64,000 bases of DNA from Flavobacterium aquidurense (GTDB lineage Bacteria; Bacteroidota; Bacteroidia; Flavobacteriales; Flavobacteriaceae). Position 1 is the stretch's first letter, and each line of letters starts with the position of its first letter. The stretch is from NCBI GenBank assembly GCA_900107365.1, contig FNPS01000008.1, forward strand, positions 124,001 to 188,000. Direction: 5' to 3'. Positions 9,389 to 17,807 of this stretch are shown here, one piece after another. The translations under genes and the position numbers were made by a program. A model generated the notes under the pieces. That model was given only the letters and a program-made list of their open reading frames with translations, searched no databases and had not been told where the DNA came from.

Positions 9389-10768
9389 ATGAATGTTATG
9401 AAAGCAAAATATATATTAAAATATCTGATTGTAATAATAATTTCATTGCAATTTGGAAGCTGCAGCAGTAATGAGGCAGAGCAAAAATTTGAGCAAACAC
9501 CAACAGAAAGGTTAAATACTCAGAAAAAAGAACTAAACGATGTATTACTTTCTTCGGAGTTTGGATGGAAAGCGGTTTATTTTACAGATAATACAGTATT
9601 AGGTGGTTATACACATTTGTTCAAATTTGCAAATGATGGCACTGTGCAAATGGCATCTGATTTTGATAGTGACACCAAAACCTATAAAAGTGAATATGCA
9701 ATTCAGTTAGGAAGTACTGTAAGTTTGGTTTTTACTACTAAAAACAGAATTCACCTTTTATCAGATTCTAATGATTATCCAATTGATTTATTACGTGGAA
9801 AAGGGTATTTGGGAGATTTTCAGTTTTTGTATTATGGACAGGAAAATGGTGAAATCATTTTTAAAACGAACAGAAGTGTTCAGGAATTACGTTTTGTAAA
9901 AGCAAGTGCTGCAGATTGGGCAAATCTTCCTAAGAACATTGTTATGGAGCAAAATGTTATAGGAGCAGATACACGTCCTCTTTTCAGATTATTAGAAACG
10001 AATGACGGAACAACAAAACATCAATTTGATTTTTCGTTTAGTGATGTAACCCGTTTTGCAGAAGCTAATTCTGTTGAAACAGGATATGCGGTAAGTTATG
10101 ATATGGGAATTGGTTACACGCCAACCGGAATCATTGCTAGCCCTGCTGTTGAAGTGGGCGGACAAAAATTATCCGTATTCGTTTATGATGATGCTACAGG
10201 AAGTTTTACGGCAACGGGGACCAATGGAGTAAGTGCTGTAATAAAGTACTCTACAAAACCTCTTGTTTTAACTGATGATTATAAATTATTATTGCCTGCT
10301 AGCGGGAATAATGTTTATGCATATATCTACAATTTAACCAAAGCGGAACCTGCAAATTCTTCTTTATTTTTATCATTATTAGCAAATTCAGAAGCAAGTG
10401 CAGGAACGGGATTAATGATTAGTAGAATACAGCCTTGGTTTAATAATCCTGATGGAACAAGTTATATCGAATATAGATTTGCGGCTGTAGCGAACCCAGC
10501 GGTAACAGTAGCAAGAAGATATCACTATTTTAGTATAAAAACAGATGCCGTGAATAAAACTGTGACATTGACTCCAGGTGTTTGGAAATCAGTTGCAACT
10601 GCAGCTTCGCCGGCGATAGCAACACCATCTTTCTTAAAAGCACTTGACGATGAGTTTATGAATCCTCAGGGACTATATTTTGCGAAAACACCGGTTTCAG
10701 GTTATACAGCATATACATTTACAAGTACAACTACTCCTTTTAGAATGGTTGCATACTCGTTCCAGTAA
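9389..10768 (+). CDS. DUF4302-type lipoprotein of the SusCD locus
   Basis: This 459-residue lipoprotein starts 3 bases after the previous gene. Its lipobox is LQFGSCSSN. The segment right after it (TPTERLNTQKKELNDVLLSS, then EFGWKAVYFTD) is the characteristic opening of DUF4302 proteins, which are encoded beside SusCD-associated metallohydrolases in Bacteroidota. The rest looks like beta-rich repeats with no catalytic motif. It is probably a surface accessory that binds substrate or organises the complex. It is the last gene of the operon, followed by a strong terminator. The ATG at 9398 is an equally possible start, and both give the same mature protein. Confidence 0.85.
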   Translation: MNVMKAKYILKYLIVIIISLQFGSCSSNEAEQKFEQTPTERLNTQKKELNDVLLSSEFGWKAVYFTDNTVLGGYTHLFKFANDGTVQMASDFDSDTKTYKSEYAIQLGSTVSLVFTTKNRIHLLSDSNDYPIDLLRGKGYLGDFQFLYYGQENGEIIFKTNRSVQELRFVKASAADWANLPKNIVMEQNVIGADTRPLFRLLETNDGTTKHQFDFSFSDVTRFAEANSVETGYAVSYDMGIGYTPTGIIASPAVEVGGQKLSVFVYDDATGSFTATGTNGVSAVIKYSTKPLVLTDDYKLLLPASGNNVYAYIYNLTKAEPANSSLFLSLLANSEASAGTGLMISRIQPWFNNPDGTSYIEYRFAAVANPAVTVARRYHYFSIKTDAVNKTVTLTPGVWKSVATAASPAIATPSFLKALDDEFMNPQGLYFAKTPVSGYTAYTFTSTTTPFRMVAYSFQ

Positions 10769-10801
10769 AATATTATTTTTAGTTTGTTTTTAATTTTGGG
10801 G

Positions 10802-10828
10802 AAAAGCAGCTCTTTTTGAGCTGCTTTT
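10802..10828 (+). terminator. Terminator of the SusCD operon
   Basis: AAAAGCAGCTC and GAGCTGCTTTT form an 11-bp perfect stem around a T5 loop, 34 bases after the DUF4302 stop. The flanking A and T runs make it usable on both strands. Confidence 0.85.
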
Positions 10829-10855
10829 AATTAACTTTTTAAACTTCAGGTCTTT

Positions 10856-11032
10856 ATTGTAAAAAAAACTATTAGACCAATAAACATTGTTTTCTTTTTA
10901 TGGGCTCTTATACTTATTGCTATAACAGGATTTTATCCAGAATATAAAAGACATTACCTGTCGTTTTTTTTTATACTGATAAATCCGGCAATTGTTATTG
11001 ATCTGATAAAGAAAAAAAGAAGACATGCTTAA
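10856..11032 (+). CDS. Open frame for a small membrane protein without a standard start
   Basis: The frame is open from 10835 to the TAA at 11030-11032 and reads as a small membrane protein with two hydrophobic segments (NIVFFLWALILIAITGF and YLSFFFILINPAIVIDLI) and a basic end (KKKRRHA). No ATG, GTG or TTG lies in frame before the first hydrophobic segment. An ATT at 10856 (IVKKTIRPIN...) is the only plausible, and rare, start. It overlaps the next small frame by 8 bases and both sit between two terminators. It may be a real protein with an unusual start, or the 3' part of a truncated gene. Confidence 0.35.
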   Translation: MVKKTIRPINIVFFLWALILIAITGFYPEYKRHYLSFFFILINPAIVIDLIKKKRRHA

Positions 11033-11129
11033 TGATACAACAGAGTTTAAATCATCACTGTATAGAATGCTTATTGTAGGCGGAATGCTATTGGTGTTTT
11101 TTTTCATTACAAAGCAAAATCAAATATAA
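11025..11129 (+). CDS. 34-residue putative single-pass membrane peptide
   Basis: A short ATG-started frame encodes a polar N-terminus (MLNDTTEFKSSLYR), one hydrophobic segment (MLIVGGMLLVFFFI) and a polar tail (TKQNQI). Its start overlaps the end of the preceding open frame by 8 bases, the arrangement seen with translational coupling. A strong terminator follows 25 bases later. No family is recognised. Confidence 0.4.
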   Translation: MLNDTTEFKSSLYRMLIVGGMLLVFFFITKQNQI

Positions 11130-11154
11130 AGTTTAGTTTTAATTTATTTTGAAG

Positions 11155-11185
11155 AAGGAGCAACTCAATTTTGAGTTGCTTTTTT
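11155..11185 (+). terminator. Terminator after the small overlapping frames
   Basis: GCAACTCAA and TTGAGTTGC form a perfect stem followed by TTTTTT. It supports transcription of the small frames to the left as a separate unit. Confidence 0.85.
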
Positions 11186-11272
11186 GATTTTATGTAATCT
11201 ACAGAAAGCAGAAATATTTTGTAATGTTGAAAGGTTATTGCGATTGTTATTTTTTTAAAAAGGGAATTATCA

Positions 11273-11280
11273 TATATTTG
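11273..11280 (+). promoter_or_regulatory. Bacteroidota-type -7 box for fabG
   Basis: TATATTTG matches the TAnnTTTG consensus 56 bases before the fabG ATG. A matching TTTG -33 element is not obvious. Confidence 0.55.
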
Positions 11281-11336
11281 ACAAGTCATTCATAGCAGGA
11301 ATAGCTATAAATAAATATTAAAATTAATTTTTGAAT

Positions 11337-12083
11337 ATGAAATTACTAGAAGGAAAAGTTGCCATTATTACGGGCGCTAGTCGTGGAATTGGAAAAGGAA
11401 TTGCTGAAGTTTTTGCTAAACATGGAGCAAATGTTGCTTTTACATACAGTTCATCTGCAGCATCTGCAGAGGCTTTAGAAGCGGAATTGAATGCTTTAGG
11501 AGTTAAAGCAAAAGGATACCAATCAAATGCGGCCGATTTTAATGAAGCGCAAACTTTTGTTGATGCTGTTTTGGCTGATTTCGGAACAGTTGACATCTTA
11601 ATTAATAACGCCGGAATTACAAAAGATAATTTATTGATGCGTATGTCAGAAGCTGATTTTGATCAGGTTATTGATGTGAACTTAAAGTCAGTATTTAATA
11701 TGACCAAAGCGATTCAAAAAACTTTCTTAAAACAACGTGCAGGTTCTATTATTAATATTAGTTCTGTAGTTGGAGTTTCTGGAAATGCTGGTCAGACAAA
11801 TTATGCAGCGTCTAAAGCGGGTGCAATTGGTTTTACAAAATCTGTGGCGTTAGAATTAGGTTCTCGTAATATTCGTTGTAATGCTATCGCTCCTGGTTTT
11901 ATCGAAACAGAAATGACTGCAAAATTACCTGAAGATGTAGTAAAAGGATGGAGAGACGGAATTCCGTTGAAACGTGGCGGAACTACTGAAGATGTTGCAA
12001 ATGCATGTCTTTTCTTAGCTTCAGATATGAGTGCATACATTACTGGACAAGTACTTAATGTTTGTGGAGGAATGCTTACCTAA
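11337..12083 (+). CDS. fabG: 3-oxoacyl-[acyl-carrier-protein] reductase FabG
   Basis: This 248-residue short-chain dehydrogenase performs the NADPH-dependent reduction step of fatty-acid elongation. It has the nucleotide-binding motif TGASRGIG (residues 12-19), NNAG (90-93), and the catalytic Ser142/143, Tyr156 and Lys160 in the YxxxK arrangement. It also has the C-terminal GQVLNVCGGM typical of FabG. The length is normal. The ATG at 11337 is preferred over a TTG two codons upstream. No other fatty-acid genes are adjacent, so FabG is inferred from closeness to the family rather than from context. Some related SDRs act on other substrates. Confidence 0.9.
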   Translation: MKLLEGKVAIITGASRGIGKGIAEVFAKHGANVAFTYSSSAASAEALEAELNALGVKAKGYQSNAADFNEAQTFVDAVLADFGTVDILINNAGITKDNLLMRMSEADFDQVIDVNLKSVFNMTKAIQKTFLKQRAGSIINISSVVGVSGNAGQTNYAASKAGAIGFTKSVALELGSRNIRCNAIAPGFIETEMTAKLPEDVVKGWRDGIPLKRGGTTEDVANACLFLASDMSAYITGQVLNVCGGMLT

Positions 12084-12120
12084 GATGCTAAGGTTCTAAG
12101 TTGCTAAGATTCTAAGGTTT

Positions 12121-12197
12121 TAGTAATCAGTTTTTTCTGAAACTGGAACCAAAATAGTCGCAAATAATGACTTTTTAAATCTGATTACTGTAAACTG
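12121..12197. repeat. Inverted-repeat spacer between fabG and the VWA-like gene
   Basis: AGTAATCAG (12122-12130) is the exact complement of CTGATTACT (12181-12189), and the stem extends into CAGTTT / AAACTG. It is preceded by short tandem repeats of the form gctaaggttctaag. It belongs to the class of motif-built spacers seen throughout the window. Confidence 0.6.
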
Positions 12198-12217
12198 ATA
12201 CTGAACACTAAATAAAT

Positions 12218-14245
12218 ATGACTACAAATACGATTCTATTATTATTGCTTTCTTTAGTAATAGCGGGTGGTTTGTCGTATTTTCAATATTATTTCAAAGC
12301 TAAAAACAAATCCAATGTGATTGTGTTTTTGGCTTTTTTACGTTTTTTGGCCATTTTTGCTTTATTGGTTTTATTGATAAATCCGATAATTTCTAAAAAT
12401 TCATTAGAAATAACAAAAACTCCACTGGCAATTGCAGTTGATAATTCGAGTTCTATTGTTGCTTTGAAGTCAGATAAAAAAGTTGCCGAATTGTATCAAA
12501 AAATAATTTCAAATCCTGCACTTCAGGAGAAATTTGAAATACAGTCTTATCAATTTGATGCTGATTTTAAGCCTTCTTCTACATTTGATTTCAAAGGAAA
12601 ACAAACCAATCTTGACGAAGTTGCCAAGAATCTTAAAAGCATCAATAAAAATCTGATTTTCCCCACAATTATAATTACGGATGGAAATCAAACTACAGGA
12701 AATGATTACGTTTATCGTTTTGATCCTGTCAATAAAGTTTATCCTTTGGTTGTGGGAGATACAACCACTTTTTTTGATTTAAAAATCAATCAGCTTAACG
12801 TCAACAAATACGCTTTTCATAAAAATAAATTTCCTGTTGAAGTTTTCCTGCAATATGCCGGAGATAAGCCAACAACTGCAGATTTTACAATTTCGCAAGG
12901 AAATTCGGTGGTTGCAAAAGAAAAGGTTTCTTTTTCTCCTTCTAAAAAAACAGCAACTATAAATTTACTTTTGCCAGCTGATAAAGTAGGTTTACAAATT
13001 TTTAAAGCAAGTATTTCTTCCACTCAAAAGGAGAAAAACAGTTATAATAATATCAAAAATTTTGCTGTCGAAATTATTGACCAAAAATCAACCATTGCCA
13101 TTGTTTCGTCGATTAATCATCCGGATATTGCGTCTTTAAAACGTGCAATAGAAGTTAATGCGCAACGTAAAGTGATTTTGGTTAAACCAAATGATGTTAG
13201 TCAGTTACAAGATGCTTCAGTTTTAGTTCTGTATCAGCCGACAGCAGCCTTTAAAGCAATTTTTGATAATAATAAATTAGCCGGAAGAAACACTTTTATC
13301 ATTACCGGAAACAGCACCGATTTTAATTTTCTGAACCAACAACAAAATAATCTTGTTTTTAAAATGAGCGGACAAAGAGAAGATTATTTGTCAGAGTTTC
13401 AATCTCAATTTAATTTGTTTGCCATTGAAGATTTTGGTTTTGAAAATTTCCCGCCTTTGCAAAATTTATTTGGTACAATTTCTACCAACGGAAATGTATC
13501 TGTTTTACTTTCTTCAAAAATTAGAAACGTTTCTACCAATGCTCCTTTATTGGCTTTCGCCGAAAATCAAGGAAAAAGAACGGCTTTTTTATTGGGAGAA
13601 AATAGCTGGAAATGGCGTTTGCAAAGTCATATCGACAACCAATCATTTGAAAAGTATGATGTTTTTATAGATAAGATTATCCAATATTTGGCTTCTTCCA
13701 CTTCAAAAAAATCTCTAGTTGTAACGCACGAAAGCTTTTATAATTCAGGAGAAGCAATTGCAATCAATGCGCAGTATTTCAATAAAAATTATGAGTTTGA
13801 CGAGAAAGCAAGATTAACAATTACCGTTACAAATGCAGAAACGAAACAAAGTAAAAATTACGATTTGTTAAAAGGAAATAATTCTTTCTCAGTAAACCTC
13901 GATGGTTTAACAGCCGGAAAATATAATTTCTCTGTAAAAGAATTAAATTCAAACACATCTTATTCAAGTCATTTTGAAATCCTGGATTTTGATATCGAAA
14001 AGCAATTTGTAAATCCTGATGTTTTAAAATTGAATCAATTGGCATTACAAACCAACGGAAAAGCGTTCTTTGAAGATCAAGCCGATAATTTGATCAACAC
14101 ACTTCTTGAAAATAAAGAATACAAATCGATAGAAAAAAATATTTCGACCAAGACGCCGTTAATTGATTGGGTTTGGTTGTTGATTTTAATCGCTGTTTTA
14201 TTGACGACTGAGTGGTTTGTTAGGAAGTATAATGGATTGCTTTAA
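12218..14245 (+). CDS. VWA-like membrane protein, function unknown
   Basis: This 675-residue protein has two N-terminal membrane segments (about residues 4-25 and 36-58) and a third near the C-terminus (about 648-667, WVWLLILIAVLLTTEW). The large domain between them sits outside the cytoplasm. It starts with a von Willebrand factor A-like fold: IAVDNSSSI has the DxSxS metal-binding pattern and IIITDGNQTTG looks like the later MIDAS segment. The C-terminal third looks like beta-sandwich repeats. The layout resembles large Bacteroidota membrane proteins related to BatA or to GATase-like VWA proteins, but none of the usual partners (MoxR, Bat genes) is nearby. No specific function can be assigned. 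Confidence 0.75.
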   Translation: MTTNTILLLLLSLVIAGGLSYFQYYFKAKNKSNVIVFLAFLRFLAIFALLVLLINPIISKNSLEITKTPLAIAVDNSSSIVALKSDKKVAELYQKIISNPALQEKFEIQSYQFDADFKPSSTFDFKGKQTNLDEVAKNLKSINKNLIFPTIIITDGNQTTGNDYVYRFDPVNKVYPLVVGDTTTFFDLKINQLNVNKYAFHKNKFPVEVFLQYAGDKPTTADFTISQGNSVVAKEKVSFSPSKKTATINLLLPADKVGLQIFKASISSTQKEKNSYNNIKNFAVEIIDQKSTIAIVSSINHPDIASLKRAIEVNAQRKVILVKPNDVSQLQDASVLVLYQPTAAFKAIFDNNKLAGRNTFIITGNSTDFNFLNQQQNNLVFKMSGQREDYLSEFQSQFNLFAIEDFGFENFPPLQNLFGTISTNGNVSVLLSSKIRNVSTNAPLLAFAENQGKRTAFLLGENSWKWRLQSHIDNQSFEKYDVFIDKIIQYLASSTSKKSLVVTHESFYNSGEAIAINAQYFNKNYEFDEKARLTITVTNAETKQSKNYDLLKGNNSFSVNLDGLTAGKYNFSVKELNSNTSYSSHFEILDFDIEKQFVNPDVLKLNQLALQTNGKAFFEDQADNLINTLLENKEYKSIEKNISTKTPLIDWVWLLILIAVLLTTEWFVRKYNGLL

Positions 14246-14307
14246 TAACGAACAAAGGTTCATAGGGGCAAAGGCTCAAAGGTTTTCTTTACTTCAAACA
14301 TAATTAA

Positions 14308-14712
14308 ATGAATGATTTTCAAAGCATTTTAGATGAGATATTCCCATTTGTGGAACGTTTGCTAAAAGAATATGGAGAATTTTATCCCATATCAGCCGTT
14401 GTTAATATTGAACAAAAAGTTAAACACATAATAATTGAAGAAGATGAAGAAAATGATTTTCCACAATCGACTTCAATAATAACAGAACTTAAAAAAGAAT
14501 TACGTTGGAGAAAAAATGAATTTCTGGCTGTAGCAATTTTTTATGATGTTAAATTAAAAGAAGAACAAACTGACGCTATTGCTGTTTTTGTTGAGCATAA
14601 AAAAGAAATGGAAGCTTACACTTTTTATTATCCTTATGAATTGAACGATAATGATTTAATATTTGGGAAATCTTGGAAAGTAATTGAAAAAATGCAAATC
14701 TTTGTGAACTAG
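14308..14712 (+). CDS. Hypothetical 134-residue soluble protein
   Basis: A small, very acidic cytoplasmic protein with no signal peptide or membrane segment. The family is not recognised. It looks like an alpha/beta fold with a helical N-terminus (FQSILDEIFPFVERLLKEYG) and several beta strands. It is followed after 53 bases by a DUF1444-like protein in the same direction, and the two may form a small unit. The size and acidity would fit an immunity-type or accessory protein, but there is no toxin partner and this is only a guess. Confidence 0.65.
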   Translation: MNDFQSILDEIFPFVERLLKEYGEFYPISAVVNIEQKVKHIIIEEDEENDFPQSTSIITELKKELRWRKNEFLAVAIFYDVKLKEEQTDAIAVFVEHKKEMEAYTFYYPYELNDNDLIFGKSWKVIEKMQIFVN

Positions 14713-14765
14713 AAACTGTAATTTCTGAGGAACGTTTAATTTAAATAAAATATAAATATTTTAAT

Positions 14766-15551
14766 ATGTCTAATTCATTCAAAAGTAATAGCAAAGAAGA
14801 TGTTGTTTTTAATACGTTTAAAATACAACTTGAAAATAAAGGCTTAACTATTGATTTTATTGATAAAGACGGATTTATTCTTATAAATGTAGAAGAATCT
14901 GAATTAAAAGTAAGTTTAGAAAATGTTAGACGTAACTACGAAAGAGATAATGATGAAAGTTATATCACAGATTTAGTTAATACAATTGTTTCGCATTCAT
15001 CAAAAAAAGAAGATTGGGAGAATATAAAAGATAAAATATACGTTCAATTTTTCCCTAATGACTTTGAGTTTGAAAATCTGATATATGAAAAGGTGACAGA
15101 TGAATTTAGTAAAGTTTTTATGGTAAATACTAATAATAACTTTTCATTTATTTCTGAAGATGATTTGATCGACTGGAACTTAGACTTAGAAGAACTAAAA
15201 AATCAAGTTGATTTAAATTTAGATACTTTTTCAGATAAAGTAAAGATTGAAATTGAAGATGTTGAAAATCATAAACTTGGAATGATTGATATTGAGGAAG
15301 TCTGGCTTAAAAGCGCTTGTCTCTTTTCGTCAAAAATTAAGTATTTAGTTCAAGGTAATATTGGTTTTCCATTTTATGCTGTTATTCCTGTGAGAGACTT
15401 TTGTTACATTTTTGGAGAGCAAGATTTTGAATATTTTTCTGAACGTTTGGGCTCTGTTATAGTAGAAGAATATGAGAAATCGGGATATCCAATTACAACC
15501 GAAATTTTGAAATTCACCGAAAATGGGGTTCAGGCAATGGGAAAATACTAA
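14766..15551 (+). CDS. DUF1444 (YtpQ)-like protein
   Basis: This acidic 261-residue soluble protein resembles DUF1444/YtpQ in overall plan. It has an N-terminal part with LENVRRNYER, a middle part following residues of the type VFMVNTNNNF, and a C-terminal stretch (FYAVIPVRDFCYIFGEQ, then SGYPITTEILKF) that aligns with the YtpQ end (VPxxDVLxIxD, then GHVPITSLSF). The molecular role of this family is unknown. The match is by eye and low in identity. The gene follows the 134-residue protein and is followed by 292 bases without a gene. Confidence 0.6.
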   Translation: MSNSFKSNSKEDVVFNTFKIQLENKGLTIDFIDKDGFILINVEESELKVSLENVRRNYERDNDESYITDLVNTIVSHSSKKEDWENIKDKIYVQFFPNDFEFENLIYEKVTDEFSKVFMVNTNNNFSFISEDDLIDWNLDLEELKNQVDLNLDTFSDKVKIEIEDVENHKLGMIDIEEVWLKSACLFSSKIKYLVQGNIGFPFYAVIPVRDFCYIFGEQDFEYFSERLGSVIVEEYEKSGYPITTEILKFTENGVQAMGKY

Positions 15552-15810
15552 ATATATTGTAGTTAATTTTTACCACAACCTTAACCTGAAATAGCGAACA
15601 GACAAAGTAATTTTACGAATAAACTCGAATTACTTTCATTGAATAGCCTCCTGATAAAGCTGGAGTCAATTTAAAAAGTTATAATTTGGCTTTAGCAGAA
15701 CGGCATATTATAACTAATTCGGCTAAAGCAGGAAGCATAAAAAAAAATATTCTTATTCTTTAATTCGTTACATCCGTCGATAAAAACAAAGTCTCAAAGT
15801 TTTGCTTAAC

Positions 15811-15834
15811 TTGAAACATGAAACTTGAAACAAA
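15811..15834. repeat. Single arm of the GTTTCA/TGAAAC spacer repeat
   Basis: TTGAAACATGAAACTTGAAA followed by CAAA, directly before the lysR start, is one arm of the tandem TGAAAC motif that elsewhere forms hairpins. No matching opposite arm is seen here. The preceding part of the 15552-15843 gap shows nothing else. Confidence 0.55.
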
Positions 15835-15843
15835 AAATAAACA

Positions 15844-16740
15844 ATGGATTTCAGGCTAAAAGTATTCTATACCGTTGCACTCCGCTTAAATTTTACTAAA
15901 GCGGCAACAGAGTTGTATATATCTCAGCCAGCGGTTTCAAAACATATTCAAGAATTAGAGGAAACCTATAAAACCAAACTTTTTGAGCGAAACGGCTCAA
16001 AAATAGCCTTGACTCCGGCTGGAGAAATTCTGCTAAAGCATACTAAGAACATCTTCGAAATCTATCGTGAAATCGACTTTGATATGAGTTCGTTTATTAA
16101 TGAACGACAAGGTTTATTAAGGTTAGGAGCAAGTACAACAATTTCTCAGTATATTATTTCTCCTGTTTTAGCGCGTTTTCATCAAAAGCAAAAAGATATA
16201 AAAGTCAATTTGTTAAATGGAAATACAGAGCAAATCGAAAATGCGTTAATCAACAAAGAAATTGAAATCGGAATTGTTGAAGGACAATCTAAGAATCAAT
16301 CGATTAAATATATTCCATTTTTAAAAGACGAATTGGTTTTGGTTTGCAATACAAAAAATCCTTTGGTAAAACAGAATAGAATTTCATTAGAAGATTTAAA
16401 AATGATGAAATTCATAACGCGTGAAAGAGGTTCTGGAACACTTGAAGTTATAGAATATGCACTAAAACAATTAAATGTAAAACTAACTGATTTGCAAATC
16501 GAAATGCAATTGGGAAGTACAGAAAGTATAAAATCATATTTACTAAACTCAGATTGTTTTGCTTTCATGTCAATACACGCTGTTAATAATGAATTAAAAA
16601 ATAATGAGTTGATTGTTTTAGATGTTGAAACTTTAACTATCGAAAGATACTTTTACATCATTACTTTAATCGGAAAATCAGATTCTTTATCGGAACTTTT
16701 TATCCAAAATTTATCATCTTACTATAATTTAAAGTTATAA
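15844..16740 (+). CDS. LysR-family transcriptional regulator (CysB/YeiE-like)
   Basis: This 298-residue regulator has an N-terminal winged helix-turn-helix (residues 1-60, FTKAATELYISQPAVSKHIQ) and a periplasmic-binding-protein-like effector domain (about 90-295). It sits 74 bases upstream of, and in the same direction as, a YeiH-type transporter. This pairing is common in bacteria (YeiE next to YeiH), so it probably controls that transporter. The family is mostly linked to sulfur metabolism or sulfite stress, which is the likeliest signal here. Confidence 0.9.
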   Translation: MDFRLKVFYTVALRLNFTKAATELYISQPAVSKHIQELEETYKTKLFERNGSKIALTPAGEILLKHTKNIFEIYREIDFDMSSFINERQGLLRLGASTTISQYIISPVLARFHQKQKDIKVNLLNGNTEQIENALINKEIEIGIVEGQSKNQSIKYIPFLKDELVLVCNTKNPLVKQNRISLEDLKMMKFITRERGSGTLEVIEYALKQLNVKLTDLQIEMQLGSTESIKSYLLNSDCFAFMSIHAVNNELKNNELIVLDVETLTIERYFYIITLIGKSDSLSELFIQNLSSYYNLKL

Positions 16741-16814
16741 TCAATTGTATTTTACGATTGGTGTTTTCAAGATATAGGAGCGACCTTTGTACAATAATTA
16801 TTAATTAGCCTATT

Positions 16815-17792
16815 TTGAAAACAAAGCAACATTCTGAAACCCATTTACTCGAAGTGAATCTTTATTTACAACAAGCCGTTTTTGTGTTAATAATCGCATT
16901 GTGTTTATTTTCGCTAATTTCTCCGCCAATCGCGTTGTTATTGGGCGTTTTAACCGTAAATATTTTTGGAAATCCATTTGTTGCATTCAATCATAAAGCC
17001 ATTACTTTTTTATTGCAATTTTCGGTTATTGGTTTAGGTTTCGGAATGAACGCCACATCAGCAATTTCTGCAGGAAAGGAAGGTTTTCTATTGACGATAT
17101 TTTCCATTTTCAGCACTTTAATCTTTGGAACACTTTTAGGAAAATGGCTTAAAACAGAGAAAAAGACTTCGCATTTAATCTCTTGCGGGACAGCTATTTG
17201 CGGCGGAAGTGCTATCGCAGCAATTTCTCCTGTAATTAAATCAAATGAAAATCAAACTTCAATAGCTTTGGGTGTTATTTTTATTCTAAATTCAATTGCT
17301 CTATTTGTTTTTCCTTTTATCGGTCATCAGCTCGATCTGTCTCAAAAAGATTTTGGTTTGTGGTGTGCGATAGCTATTCACGATACCAGCTCAGTAGTTG
17401 GTGCAGCTAACAAATATGGAACAGAAGCTTTACAGGTTGCCACAACAGTAAAATTGGCCAGAGCTTTATGGATTATTCCAATTTCATTAGGAACTGCCGT
17501 AATTTTTAAAAATCAATCTGGAAGTGTCGGGAAAAAAATTAAAATTCCTTATTTTATTGGTTTATTTATTTTGGCAATGCTTTTTAATACTTACTTGCCT
17601 GCAACTGCTGTTATTGCACCACATATTGTAGGTGTTGCAAAAATTGGTTTGACTATAACTTTGTTTTTAATTGGTGCAACTTTAAATGTAAATACTTTAA
17701 AATCAGTAGGAGTGAAGCCTTTGTTGCAAGGATTTTTTCTTTGGATATTTATTGCTGGTTTAAGCTTGATTTCAATTATTTATTTAAATTAA
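16815..17792 (+). CDS. yeiH: YeiH/UPF0324 family putative sulfate exporter
   Basis: This 325-residue inner-membrane protein has about ten hydrophobic segments. Family hallmarks are VIGLGFGMN, a conserved CGTAICGGSAIAAISPVI segment (cysteine and glycine rich, central helix), AIAIHDTSSVVGAA, and the C-terminal FLIGATLN. The frame has no ATG until residue 77, inside the conserved region, and a stop codon lies just upstream at 16806. Translation must therefore start at the TTG at 16815, which gives a normal N-terminus (KTKQHSETHLLEVNLY). It probably exports an oxidised sulfur compound and is likely controlled by the LysR gene before it. Confidence 0.88.
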   Translation: MKTKQHSETHLLEVNLYLQQAVFVLIIALCLFSLISPPIALLLGVLTVNIFGNPFVAFNHKAITFLLQFSVIGLGFGMNATSAISAGKEGFLLTIFSIFSTLIFGTLLGKWLKTEKKTSHLISCGTAICGGSAIAAISPVIKSNENQTSIALGVIFILNSIALFVFPFIGHQLDLSQKDFGLWCAIAIHDTSSVVGAANKYGTEALQVATTVKLARALWIIPISLGTAVIFKNQSGSVGKKIKIPYFIGLFILAMLFNTYLPATAVIAPHIVGVAKIGLTITLFLIGATLNVNTLKSVGVKPLLQGFFLWIFIAGLSLISIIYLN

Positions 17793-17807
17793 AGAACCTC
17801 AATTGTA

